A stretch of 64,000 bases of DNA, taken from assembly GCA_954871525.1 (NCBI GenBank), contig OX940872.1:24523746-24587745 (forward strand). Reading direction: 5' to 3'. Position numbers and translations under genes: made by a program. Position 1 is the first letter of the stretch. Every line of letters starts with the position of its first letter. This DNA is from Parietaria judaica (lineage: Eukaryota > Streptophyta > Magnoliopsida > Rosales > Urticaceae). The notes below the pieces were generated by a model. It was not told the origin of the DNA and made no database searches. It worked only from the letters and a program-made list of their open reading frames with translations. Of this stretch, positions 50,351 to 61,904 are shown piece after piece.

Positions 50351-53300
50351 GCGACATTTTTAATATTTAGTGAGCGTTTTTGTTTAGAAAATCCGAAATT
50401 CAGTCCTTGGCTTTTTAATCCATTGATTTTTGTCATTCTACTTTTGTTTGATTAATGCATTTTCTTTTTTGGTTTATCGTACTTTTTTCTAAACACATGC
50501 TTTGATTTGACATTCCAAGAGTGTTTTCATAGAAGTGTTATGGTAAAGTTTAAATTTGATTTTATAAGATTGATATTCAAGTTATTGCAAAGAGATCTTA
50601 GGATTTAACCATGTAACTCAAAAATGTCCGGGATGTTATAAAATTAGCTCGTAATAATTAAAAATCGGCACGAACACTAAATATGAATTGCCATTCTTAC
50701 CTATGTTATGCATAAATAAACTCATGCTTAAGTTGACCAAATTATTAAAAGTTAATTTTTTAAACTAATTTAATCAATTGAAAAATGAATATATATATAT
50801 ATATATACTAATACAATAATTTGAAAATCTATATGATAAAAACGAATAAAAAGTGAGACGGAGGAATTCAATTTTATAAAAAAAACGTTTGATATTGCAC
50901 ACTTGAGTTGAGTATATCGTCTCCTTGACCTATAGTTTTAATTAACTGTAGTAATAATTCTCACTTAATAATAATGTTTAATGCTTTATATATTTCCTGA
51001 CTGTTATTTTGATTAATTTTAGCCTTTGTTATTTTTTCAAGGGGCCTTTTCTATTTGTTCCCCGTTCAAAGAAATAGATTTAATATATGTGGATACAATT
51101 ATTTTAATAAAATGTGTCATCTCTTTTCTAGTACCTTCGAACAGAAAATGACAATTAATTTTCCAGAGTTTTCTTTACGTCAAATCTTCTATTTGTCCAT
51201 CGAACAGCTCTCATTTGGAATGAAAAACTAAAAGAACTCACATTATTCTTTCGCTGAATAAACTTACTGAGTATTGAATTCATATAAAAAATCATTTTAA
51301 GGGTATAAAATGCTAAGTTTTTAATTTGGTGTCAAATTCATAGTTTATAGATTTTTAAGAAATAGCTAAAAAAAATATTTATTTTGAGCTTGACACATAA
51401 AAGTTAATGGAAATAAAATTAAGACAGAAATACGGATACAAAAAGAATTAGATTTTCAATACATTTCTACTACACTTTCACAAAAAAATAAAAAATAAAA
51501 AAATGCCTCTATTAGTTACTAGCTTGGGAATATTTATGGGAAAAATATTACTAAACTTTTATGTTTGATGCACTTTATGTATAATCCTTCTAGATCATGG
51601 ACCTAAAAGTTGTTCACTCAGATTAGAGAGCTAGAGAGGAAATTAGAGATAGATAGGTGCCGTTTAGTAGACAACTCAAATTGTTTTTGTTTTCTTTATT
51701 CATAATTTTATAGTTGCAGTGTAAAAAACTTTTGCAGTTGTTTTTAAATAGTTGTTTGGTACACATTTCTGTTTTTTTATTTTTTAAAAATAAAACAACA
51801 GAATAAGTGTTTGGAATACGATTCAATTTTTTCTTAAAAAATTAAATATTTAATACATTAATAAAATTTAAAAAATATTATTACATTAATAATACAATAA
51901 CATAAAGATTATATTACGGTGTAAATTATATACAATCATGTTTAACATATCAAAGCTATACTATATAGTAAATAATCAGGTTTAACATGCATCAAAAGTA
52001 AAATATCTCATGTCATTTTATTCTATTATTTTTCACCAATATTATATTAAACATAGTCTTCGCGTAAATTGTATATTCAGCACAACAGGTCGTCCATATA
52101 CATTGTTCCAGTGTCATCACACAATTAATTTTTATCCCACCATCACATAGGTCAAGTCAGATTCGGCACTGGCACCGGTGTCGCAGTTAACGTTGGTGTC
52201 TCAATCGACATCGAGACTTTGAAGGTTCAATGTTATAGTTCAAAGGTGAAAATTTGGTATACGTTTCCGGTTTTGTCTCTGTTCCGGTACCGGTCCTGAA
52301 TTGATTTTAGAAAAATTCAAGAAATTTAATTTAAATCCAAGAACTCGTACTTCTCGGTTCCCATTTTTAGAACTGAGAACCATAAACGATGCCCTAAACA
52401 AATATTTCCCGGTTTTTGGTACCGGTTCTGATTTTAAACTACATGTCATTTTTTTAGTTTTTAGTATGTCATTTTAGTGTATTTTAAACTTTTATCGTCG
52501 TGTTTATACTATTTGTAATTTTTAATTTTTGATTTTAAAAAATACATTTGGTTTTTAAGTCAAGCACTCTTAAAATCGAAATCGGTACAAAAAAAAAAAA
52601 AATCCCGATTTTTCGGAACATGGACGAAAAAAAAGTTATTTCCCGGTTCTGATTTTACTCCTAATGAAGTCGATAGAAATAAGGAGTGATGAAAGAAAAA
52701 AGTGAGTGAAAAAAACAGAAAACAACAAAAATATGTATTTGAAAATCCTTAAGGAAAAAAAAAATTAAACTTGAAATGTTTTGGAGTTCAATTTGATGAG
52801 TTACACACCAAACAATCATTTATTTTTTTTCAGTGCAACTGTACAAGTTAGAAAACTAAAAAACTGTTTTCAAGTTATGTACCAAACACAGCCTATTATA
52901 GAGATTATGGATTCAATTGTATTTGTGTTTTTGGTGATTCAATAATTTTTTTTGAAGAATCTTCGTCATAGATTTTTGGATTTTAGCTCTTCGTAGCTCT
53001 TGGATGTCCATAGTTGTATCGGGTATCAGTGTTTCCGCTTTACCTAATTTTTAAATCGTGTGTTCTCGAAACATTTGACGTAACAAGTCGTATCTTAAGC
53101 ATTTCGATCGTAACAAAAACTATCAATGAAAATACACCATGATATATACTTGACTAGCAATTATAAGACAGAAGTTCTCGAGGAAATTTCCTCCAACAAT
53201 CACTGAGTTCATGAATTATATTATTATTAATGAATTTTCAAGCTTATTTCTTTTTTCTTTTAGCCACGTTCAATTTGCGTATGAATTGTTTGGTTTAAAA

Positions 53301-53472
53301 TGACCCTTTCAAATATATATATATATATAATTATATATATATATAATAATACATATCAATCAAAATTTGCTTTCTACAAATCAACAGAATCGAATATTCC
53401 GAGGTGAGAATTTAATGGGCTTGTTGTATTTTTACCCTATTGTTCTAAAAGTAATTTTAAAAAACAAAGTTT
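50351..53472. other. Gene-free AT-rich spacer
   Basis: No gene. Bases 52140-52680 hold repeated GGTACCGG/CCGGTT-type words (the dispersed CCGG-rich repeat also at 14.2 and 26.0 kb). The rest is AT-rich with poly-A/T runs. Confidence 0.5.
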
Positions 53473-53680
53473 ATTTGGCCTAGTGGATACTCCACTACAC
53501 ACTTTTTCCAAGAATTCACGGGTTCAAACTTCATCGGACGCAAATGTATGCCGCCTTCACATATCGTAAACTTGACTTAAATCTCACATGTTCTTACACT
53601 GAATCTATCTAATAATGCGAGAGTGTATTAAAATCTTGGCCAATAGTGTCACACTCATTAAAGAAAATAAAAAATAAAGA
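53473..53680 (+). mobile_element. tRNA-derived SINE, copy 2
   Basis: The A-box TGGCCTAGTGG at 53476-53486 and the B-box GGTTCAAACTTC at 53521-53532 match Pol III internal promoters. The body shares its words with the copy at 2915-3123, and the tail is A-rich. It is better preserved at the tRNA head than copy 1, but its A-tail is interrupted. Confidence 0.8.
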
Positions 53681-54496
53681 ATGTAAATTTAAAAATATGT
53701 ACTACCAATGTTTAGGTCCTCAAATCAGGAGCGGATACACGTAAGAGACCATTCGGCCTCCAAAGTTTTATCTTTCTTGCAATTTGACCTCTAATTTGAA
53801 TGTTTTATTTCTTAATTTAAAAAAATATATAATTTTTTGCTTCAAACATTAATCATTCCACACCTCAAAAATTTCTTACGCTCCCGATATTCCCAACCTA
53901 GATTTTCTGTGTCCCTAACTTTGAGTTTGTAGCGTCTGGCCCCGTTGAACTTTGTACATGAACGCATTATCTTGAGAATTTTTTAGAATTTTACCCCCCT
54001 CAAATTTGGATATTAGAGGCTTAAATATAAATAAAAAAGTTGGAGGCCCCGCATCCTAATTACCATATTTTCGAAGAATGAGGCCGCATCGATTAGCTTA
54101 ACTTTACATACTTTTGCCACAAATATCTCAAAGTATAATCTAAAACCTTTGCTATTCAAGATCCGACGGCTTATAAAGGGCAATAAACCCCACTAAAGAA
54201 AAATCAACCACTAGGAGTCCAGACACAGATTTCATCCGAATTAAAATGAAATATAAATTGAAACAATTCACATTATTTTTTTCATGCAATAAACCAAGTT
54301 ATACAAAAAAATAAAAGCCACCAATTCGTGTGGTCCTTAGTAGTCTATGAACCCAAGGCTCTAAATTTTACACCAAAATTATCTTCAATTATTTCATTTT
54401 TCACAAAATCAAATAAAACCCTCTTCAATCAATCCTCTCCAAAGCTCTCCGAGAGCTACAAGACTTGGTCTTTTGTTGGAAATTTTGTGTGCGAGT
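53681..54496. other. Spacer and PGR5 promoter/leader
   Basis: Bases 53710-54080 hold words like GGACCTCAAA and GAGGCCC common in degraded plant repeats. Bases 54300-54496 are the probable leader of the PGR5 gene. No distinct promoter element could be assigned. Confidence 0.4.
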
Positions 54497-55496
54497 ATGG
54501 CCACTTCGATTTCGTCAACCGGGCTGAAAGGCGTTGCACTGAGCTCTTCGTTCCTCGGAAATTGGGCGACGTCGATGAACAGCGAGGATTGCGCTGCACT
54601 GGCGAAATCGGTGGCAGTCCAAGTCCGAGTGGCCCGGCCGATCAGATCGCAGCCGATGATGAAGAACGTCAACGAAGGGAAGGGAATTTTCGCCCCGATC
54701 GTTGTGGTAACGAGGAACATAGTTGGCAAAAAGAGGTTCAATCAGCTTAGAGGCAAAGCTATTGCTCTACACTCACAGGTACTAATATTTAGTACCATCT
54801 TTTAAATTCTTAATTGTATAATTAGGTTAAATCGTAACCTCTTTTCCCGCTTAAAACCGCATTTCGGTCGTTGGTTAAGTAACTAACTCTAAACCGATAC
54901 GTTTATTTGAGACAGTAATTTAGCCTATAGTTTATCTTAAATCTTAATATGCTTTTCATTTGGATTGTGCAATATCTTAAGGAAAACATGAACAAAACAA
55001 GTCTTTATTTATTTATTTGTTAATTATTTTTCTAGTGAGTACTGAGAAGGGAGAAGTATGCAGAAAGAACTTCAAGTCCTGCAAAACGTTGAGAGTCCGA
55101 TAAATTATGGTGCTTTAGTTTTCATTTCACTAATGGCCTGCTTCATGACTCGAAATCGGCGTGCGTTTTTCGTATGTTGTGTGTATGAGTTCACAGTGGC
55201 GGAATTAGGATAAAAAAATCTCTAAGGTTGATTACGCATAATTAAGAAGAAAAAAAGATATAGAATTTTTCGGATAAATTTAAGCTATCCACCCCTAGAA
55301 GTTCAAACACTTAACCACTAAGCTAATTCTTTTTGAGAACGGCGTCAAGTGTTGCTAATGTGTTACACGATTGTTGTCGGATTTTCGTCAGGTAATCACC
55401 GAGTTCTGCAAATCTATCGGTGCTGACGCGAAGCAAAGACAAGGGCTGATTCGTCTGGCGAAGAAAAACGGAGAGAGGCTCGGCTTCCTAGCTTAG
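54497..55496 (+). CDS. PGR5: PROTON GRADIENT REGULATION 5, chloroplastic
   Basis: Two exons, 54497-54778 and 55392-55496, give 128 residues (Arabidopsis 133). The first ~55 residues (MATSISSTGLKG...) are serine-rich, low in acidic residues and vary from relatives, as expected of a chloroplast transit peptide. The mature part is nearly invariant: MMKNVNEGKGIFAP, VVVTRNIVGKKRFNQLRGK, ITEFCKSIGADAKQRQGL, AKKNGERLGFLA. PGR5 is a small stromal-side thylakoid protein needed for ferredoxin-dependent cyclic electron flow around photosystem I and for the proton gradient that protects photosystem I. It works with PGRL1, which is not in this window. The intron falls after HSQ. Start chosen from the transit-peptide opening. 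Confidence 0.97.
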
Positions 55497-56077
55497 AGAT
55501 TTGTTTTGATGCAAAGAAAAAAGTGAAGAAGTGTTGAAGAGTTTCAACGACTTTCAGATGTAGATACCTTTGCTCTTCTGAGTCAGAATCCAAACTATAT
55601 ATCTCTCTCTCTCTCTCGCTCATATGTTTTTTCATGGCATTTGTTCAGTTTGTAACACTTTAAATCCCAGATTATTTAGTAAATATCAGAAGAAAAGATA
55701 CTACATAGTGTGTCGGGTGTCGAAGCGGTAAAACTGGCTGTACTCAAGTTATCGACGGCTCGTTGCGGAACTCGTTCACCTTGCACATGTCGCTTTTGCT
55801 AGTAAGTCAATATACGCATATCACAGCATCTCGATTTTCAGACATCTCGAACAAACACCGCAAAAGAAACTGATATGACAGAAACATTATTAATAAAAAG
55901 AACTTGCTCGCCCACGAATTTGAGTATTTTTTCCACTATTATCTCTATACTTAATTTACGGGCCTCCAAATACCGGGAGATCCAACACTCGTAGCACGGA
56001 GAAGTAAGAAACAAACAGTTGCAGCTCGAAATGGCCGCATACATGGACATAAACGCAAGAACTGCAAGAGCCGATGT
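55497..56077. other. PGR5 3' region and spacer
   Basis: The PGR5 3' UTR probably runs through about 55650 and includes a (CT)n run at 55601-55619. Beyond that no gene or repeat family was recognised before the palindromic element. Confidence 0.4.
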
Positions 56078-57065
56078 GGATAAACTGCAGCTGATGTACT
56101 CAATGTTTGATCTTTTGCGAATTATGTACCAAATATTTATTTTTAGTGGCTAATGTACCCAATGTTTGATCTGTTAGATATTTTTGTGTTTTCCGTTAGT
56201 TGACCGTTAGAGAGTTATCCTCCTCTATATGCACACTTTTTGTATTTTTGATATAACTCACTCATTTGTTGTCCAAATTGTATGCATGACCTATAGTTGG
56301 AAAGACAAGAGATAAATCTACAACTTTTATGTTTTAAGTTTTGTAAAATAAATTTTATAAAAATACGAAATTTCAAATACAACATAAAATTGGACGTAAG
56401 TTTAATGCAAAATATTTGTTTCGAATTTTTTTTATTACACTTAATGAATTTTTACGATGAAACGTAAAACTAAAAAGTTGTAGATAAATATTTTATCTTT
56501 CCAGCGGAGTTTTATTTATAAATTTTGGACAAAAGATGAGTAAGTTATGCCAAAAATATGAAAAATTATTTCACATCAAATATTTCATATTTTTGGCATA
56601 ACTCACTCGTTTTTATCCAAAATTTATAAATAAACACTCGTTAAAAAGATAATATTTATCTAAAAAATTTTAGTTTTACGTTTCACCATATAAAGTCATT
56701 AAATATATTAAAATTTGCTTGAAACAAATATTTTGTATTAAACTAACGTCTAATTTTACGTTGAATTTGAAATTTCGTATTTTTCTAAAACTTATTTTAC
56801 AAAACTTAAAACAACAAAGTTGTAAATCTATCTCTTATCTTTATAACCATAGGTTGTGCATAAAATTTGGACAAAAAATAAGTGAGTTATGTCAAAAATA
56901 CTAAAAGTGTACATGTAGAAGAAGATAACTCTCTAACGGTCAACTAACGGAAAACACGAAAATATCTAACAGATCAAACATTGGGTACATTAACCGCCAA
57001 AAATAAACATTGGTTACATAATTCGCAAAAGATCAAACATTGGGTACATTAACCGCAGTTTACCC
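56078..57065. mobile_element. Palindromic foldback element, 988 bp
   Basis: It begins GGATAAACTGCAGCTGATGT and ends ATTAACCGCAGTTTACCC. The arms are near-perfect inverted repeats about a centre near 56575 (CATATTTTTGGCATAACTCA and its complement). Inner arm words include CAACTTTTATGTTTTAAGTT and CGTTAGTTGACCGTTAGAGA. The subterminal piece ATGTACCCAATGTTTGATC occurs twice in each arm. No convincing 9-bp duplication was found. Ends are of the same type as the other palindromes here. Confidence 0.85.
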
Positions 57066-57553
57066 AAAATATAATTAAAAAACCAGAAGTTTAACATAAA
57101 AAAAAAAAAAAGAATAGCTGGTTTTTGTTTTTCATTGTTATTTACAAAAACTCCGTTAATCATGATTGGAGTAATCACATTTAAATCGATTGGTACTTTA
57201 TCAAAGTAATATATAATGAGTATATATATGTACACATGTACACAACTAAAGCAACTGGACTCTAATGGCTTTTGAAATGGTAGCCCACAAGTTTTAATGG
57301 AACTCGAATAGCAGTCGGACTCGGATAGGATTAGATTAATTTGTCATGGCTAATTGTAAAACCGCGAAAGCGACAAACAAATAAAGCAAAATCAAGCTCG
57401 AGATTTCATAAAGTAATTAAAAATTGCGACACATCACAGCCTAAAACACGGTTTTTCATACTCGTATTGCATTTCAAAACTCATAAAATACAAGAATGAT
57501 CTCAAGTGAAGAATTAGAGATCTTCTGATGCGCTCGAAACAAAAATTAAACAC

Positions 57554-59213
57554 TCATAAATTGTACCGCGCCTTCGCGGACCTTTCTCTTCTTGCGTCCT
57601 CCTGTAATAATAGAACGAGATTAGACGAGAGATCCCGAAACGAGGAATCAGGGCTTACAACGAACTAGGGTTTTTACTTACATGGAAACTATAAGAGATC
57701 TTGTCAGTGACGTCGATGATCTCCTTCCACTTCCTACCAATGCTCATCTATACAAACGGATTCATATATAAGTTAAAAAAATATATTAAATCATCACTAT
57801 GATGATCCTTAGCATGATTTCCCAAGGAACTAAACTCAGATAGAACAATTTGATTCCTAAAAGCCGTTCATGTCTCGTCTCCGAATACAATAAAAAATCA
57901 TGAATCAAACATCTCAAGAATCGAAGAACGGTATCAAACAGAGCAGACATGATTATTTTTAGTAGATATTGGACAAAGTACAAACCTGGACAGCCTCATT
58001 CGCAGCGGTCTTGGTCCAGAGAGCAAGCTTGTCCTGCTTCGGTCGAACACTCACAACCGCACCGCAAATCTCATCACCCTCGTCAAATTGCTCTCCAACC
58101 AAAGCCATCAACTGCGAGTAGTTACAACAACCCATGATCAAAAACCTCAAAGTGCTCGACTGAAAACCAGAAACGGAACAGAGAACAGTGGGATCTTTAC
58201 AGTTTCTAACCACATCGTATCGAGGCTGTCCTTTCTTGGGACGGGGGCAGTCCACTTTCCTCCGCTGGCGCACTCGGGATCTTCCCACTTGGGTTCAACC
58301 CCAGCTCTGAATAAATGGAACTCTGCATTCACACTCACCTTGCTGGGCTTGATTACTTGATCATACAGACTGCAAAAAAAAAAACAGTTCTTTTTTATTT
58401 TACGATCTCAATATCAAAGACGTTGAGAGACGACGCCAAACTTCTCCAACACCGCGATTATAAATTCTTCTTAACCCCTAAGCCTTTTTCTCCCTTCATA
58501 CTTATCTATCTATGCGATACAAAGTTTGCGGTTTTTTTTATTTGTTATTATTATTATTATTTTCTTTTCTTTCCGAGATTGCGTTAACTTCCATAACAGT
58601 AATAACACCACAACTAAACCTGGATCTAATTCTCGCAAGAATGATAAGTACTTTATTCCTTCCAATTTTGAAAGATAAACAACACAACTAAAAACGTCTT
58701 TTTTACGATCTCGGAATCGAAGACGGCACTAGATTATTCGAAACAGTCCCAAATTAAATCCAATTCTTACACTGTTACAAACTTCAACGAAGTACTTGAG
58801 GAACAGAGCACAAAAATTTCGTCGAAAACAATTTTCTCACTCATGAGATTGTTGAAACTTTCATGAACACCAACACACCAAACTAAACCTGGATCTAAAT
58901 CTCACATCGAACACGATACCGTTTTCCCTAATTACGAGAGGATAAAGGTAACCAAATTGAAAACAAACGATTTGGGGATTTTCTTATTTCTTCGAAAGAG
59001 ATTTGATTAGTCAGATTAGGGTTCGTACCACCAGAATTCCTCGACGGATTCGAAGGTGTGAGCCTTGCGCAGAGAGGAGCCCCAGGCGGCGCCTTGCTTG
59101 GGCTTGGACTGGTTGTCGAACCAGAGCGTCCACTTCCTCTCCAGCTTGTGCGGCGCTCCGCCGTGGACGGTCTCCGGAGCTTCCGCCTCCGCCGCAGATA
59201 TCTCCGTCGCCAT
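57554..59213 (-). CDS. EIF(ISO)4E: Eukaryotic translation initiation factor iso4E (cap-binding)
   Basis: Five exons, 59213-59029, 58369-58201, 58111-57986, 57747-57682 and 57601-57554, give 197 residues (Arabidopsis 198). The start [14 protein letters not shown] leads into [16 protein letters not shown]. Later blocks are [82 protein letters not shown] and [16 protein letters not shown]. The tryptophans of WFDNQ and KWEDPEC and the glutamate of WEDPE are the usual m7G-cap ligands. The protein recruits mRNAs to eIFiso4G in the plant-specific eIFiso4F complex. It lacks the longer acidic N-terminus of true eIF4E, which supports the iso form. Plant eIF4E-family proteins are also host factors for potyviruses in general. 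No breaks were seen. Confidence 0.96.
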
Positions 59214-60274
59214 GGCTGTTTGGATCGGAAGAAAGGAGCGAAGAGAGGCTTTTAGGTCTCTCTCATATAGACACAGGCTTTTGGGCCTCAAATTGGGCTA
59301 TATTTTCTGGGCTTCTTGGCCCATTTTGATATCTTGTCGTTTTTGGGAAAATGTTATAAAAATGGTTTTTTGCTTGCTTTTTATTTATTTCTATTTTTTT
59401 AATAGAAATATTCTCCTGTAGTTTTACTTTTATATCCTCCAGGCTCCAACTATTTAAATTTTTCAAAAACCAAATGTTACCCTGTATTCGTAATTTTACA
59501 ATTTTATTTTATATACCATATACCCTCTTGCTTTGTTTTTGACAAAAAATTAAAATATGTTTTAAGAACACTACCACTCCTCAATTTTAGGTATTTTTAT
59601 TTATTTATAAAGAAGCTAATAAAAGATTAAAGACAGAGGGTAGTTATGTCAAATTAAACTAAAAGGGTGTTTTTTTTTTTGCTTGGATTGTTGATAACTC
59701 GAATTCGACTAAGGTATATGTATCATTATGTTGATATAGAATTTGATGAAAGAATTATGTCGCCTCCGTCAATGGAGGCTACCGAGCTCAGCTCGTCTTT
59801 TCCGATCAACTACCACACAACCTTACACACAATTGAACAGAGAGAAGAGAGAATTGTAGAGGCTTCAGCCCAAATTCCCTTTTTCAGGAAACTTGGACTA
59901 TTCTGAAGCTGTGTAATTCATTAACGCCAAAGGCTTATATAGCGTTGAGAATTATAAGTATTATTCGTCACATAAAACGACAACTCAGTGAAGTTAACGT
60001 AACTTCCGAAAACGCCTCTCCTTATCCTTTGCTCGTTGAAGTACCCTTGGTTCTACGGGAATACGTAAATCGGAACCTTGGGTCTATATCATCCGCACAC
60101 CAGGGCTAACCAAAAGCCAGCAGCATCTCGGCTGTTTGACTTGTTTCTGTAGTAAAAATGCTAAGATCGTCACCAAAGCGAGAGCGATGCCAAAACTTTA
60201 CGAAGCCGGTCTCCACTCATCTATGGGATCGCAATCTAATGGGCCGGATTAGACCTGACCTAATGAAGACTTAA
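59214..60274. other. Spacer with possible LTR-like fragment
   Basis: Bases 59690-60260 are less AT-rich and carry a TATATAG word near 59937, with TGTTGATAAC near 59690, suggesting a decayed retroelement LTR. No matching inverted tip or target duplication was found, so it stays unclassified. Confidence 0.3.
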
Positions 60275-61867
60275 GGGAAAATGGCGGCGATAATACCGAA
60301 GTTTTTTATATTGGTGCACTTTAATACCTAAGTCTTTTTTTTTTTACGGTAATAATACCTAACTTCACAAACCGTTAGCACCAGTTGATACCTCTCCGTT
60401 AGTGTGCTCTATTTAATACCATATTTAATATTTTAAGTGCCAAATCACACATAAAATTGCCACCTATTAATGATAAACTAATTAAATAATATAAAACAAA
60501 AACAAAAAACGTGTATAGTGGATACTTTAATTAGTATTCTAATTTGATTTTTTTGCTAGATAAATATGTATAATCCTTATAAAATATACGTATAAGGAAA
60601 ATATATAATCCGGATAAGTTAAGAAAAAATTAAAATAAAATGGAAAAAATCTTATTTTTTATTATTAGAAAAATAGTTTTTATTGCTAAATTCTTTACTA
60701 AAATATATGTATTATGTGACAAAAAAATATATAAAAAATACATAAGAATATTAAATGGTATAAAGAAGAGAAAAGTTCATTGAAAAATAAGAAGGGAAAA
60801 GTACTAAAAAATTAAAAATAAATTAAAAATGCGAGTTTGAGTAACCTATCGGTTCTCGCTCTCGTCGTCGCTGGGACTCGGTTCTCGCCGTCGCTACGAC
60901 TCGGTCCTCGTCGTCGGTTCTCGTCAAAAGGATTTGTCACAAAATACACAATACCATACTCAAATCAAAAGAGCATTGGTCATTTGGTCTAACACATATA
61001 CAAAAGGCAATGCATCACAAAATAACATTGCCAAAATGCATATAGGCTACAGGTGCGAGCGGGCAAGATACTCGGATTTTTTACTAAAATTCAAGCCCAA
61101 ATCCATAATTTGAGTTTCCTAAATCAAAACACGCATCCAGATTTTTAATGTTTTAAACTCGAATTTTTGGATGCGGGTTTAAACCCGAATTTAATATCAA
61201 AACCCTGACTTAAAACTTTGATCTAGATTAATAAAATGGAAAATAAAATAGAAAAACCTTATTTTTAATACAAAAATAGTATTCAATGCTAAATCTTTTA
61301 CTAAAATATATGTATTAATTAATAAAATATGAGAAATAGCGTAGGAATAATAAATGGTATAAAGAAGAAAAGTTCATTAAAAAAAAAAAAAAGGTTTGAG
61401 TAACGTATTATCCGGGCTCGGTGTTTTTCAACTAAATTCAAAATCGGGTTTAATGCGGATGCAATTTTTAAAAATCGATTCCTGTTTAATACGTTTCGGT
61501 CCTTTTTAAAAGAAGCTCCGGTCCGGATACAATGCTTTATATACTTAGTTATCAACTCAAACCCTATTTATTTGAAGAAATTAAAAAATCAAAATAAAAT
61601 TGTAATTACACTCCCAGTATACACGTTAAACTTTTTTTTTGGATTTTTATGTTATTTAATTATTTTAGGATTAATTGATGGTACTTTTATGTGTAATGTG
61701 GCACTTAAAATATTAAATATGGTACAAATAGAGCCCACTAACGGAGAAGTATCAACTGCCGCTAACGGTTTGTGAAGTTAGGTATTATTACCGTAAAAAA
61801 AAAAGACCTAGGTATTAAAGTGCACCAATATAAAGAACTTCAGTATTATCGCCGCAAACATAACTTT
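60275..61867. mobile_element. Long foldback element, ~1.6 kb
   Basis: The left end GGGAAAATGGCGGCGATAAT and right end TATTATCGCCGCAAACATAA form inverted termini. Inside them, CTTCACAAACCGTTAGC, CTCTCCGTTAGTG and ATATTTAATATTTTAAGTGCCA are matched inverted near 61680-61780. Further in, ATACAAAAATAGT and TAAATGGTATAAAGAAGA occur twice as direct, not inverted, words (60740 and 61350). That suggests rearrangement. No coding capacity or clean target duplication. Confidence 0.75.
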
Positions 61868-61904
61868 CTAATTGTAAATATATTAAATAGTCAAAATAAT
61901 AGCA

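Noticed and set aside
56078..57065. 9-bp target duplication for this palindrome
   Set aside because: Flanking bases (AGCCGATGT and AAAATATAA) do not match in any nearby register.
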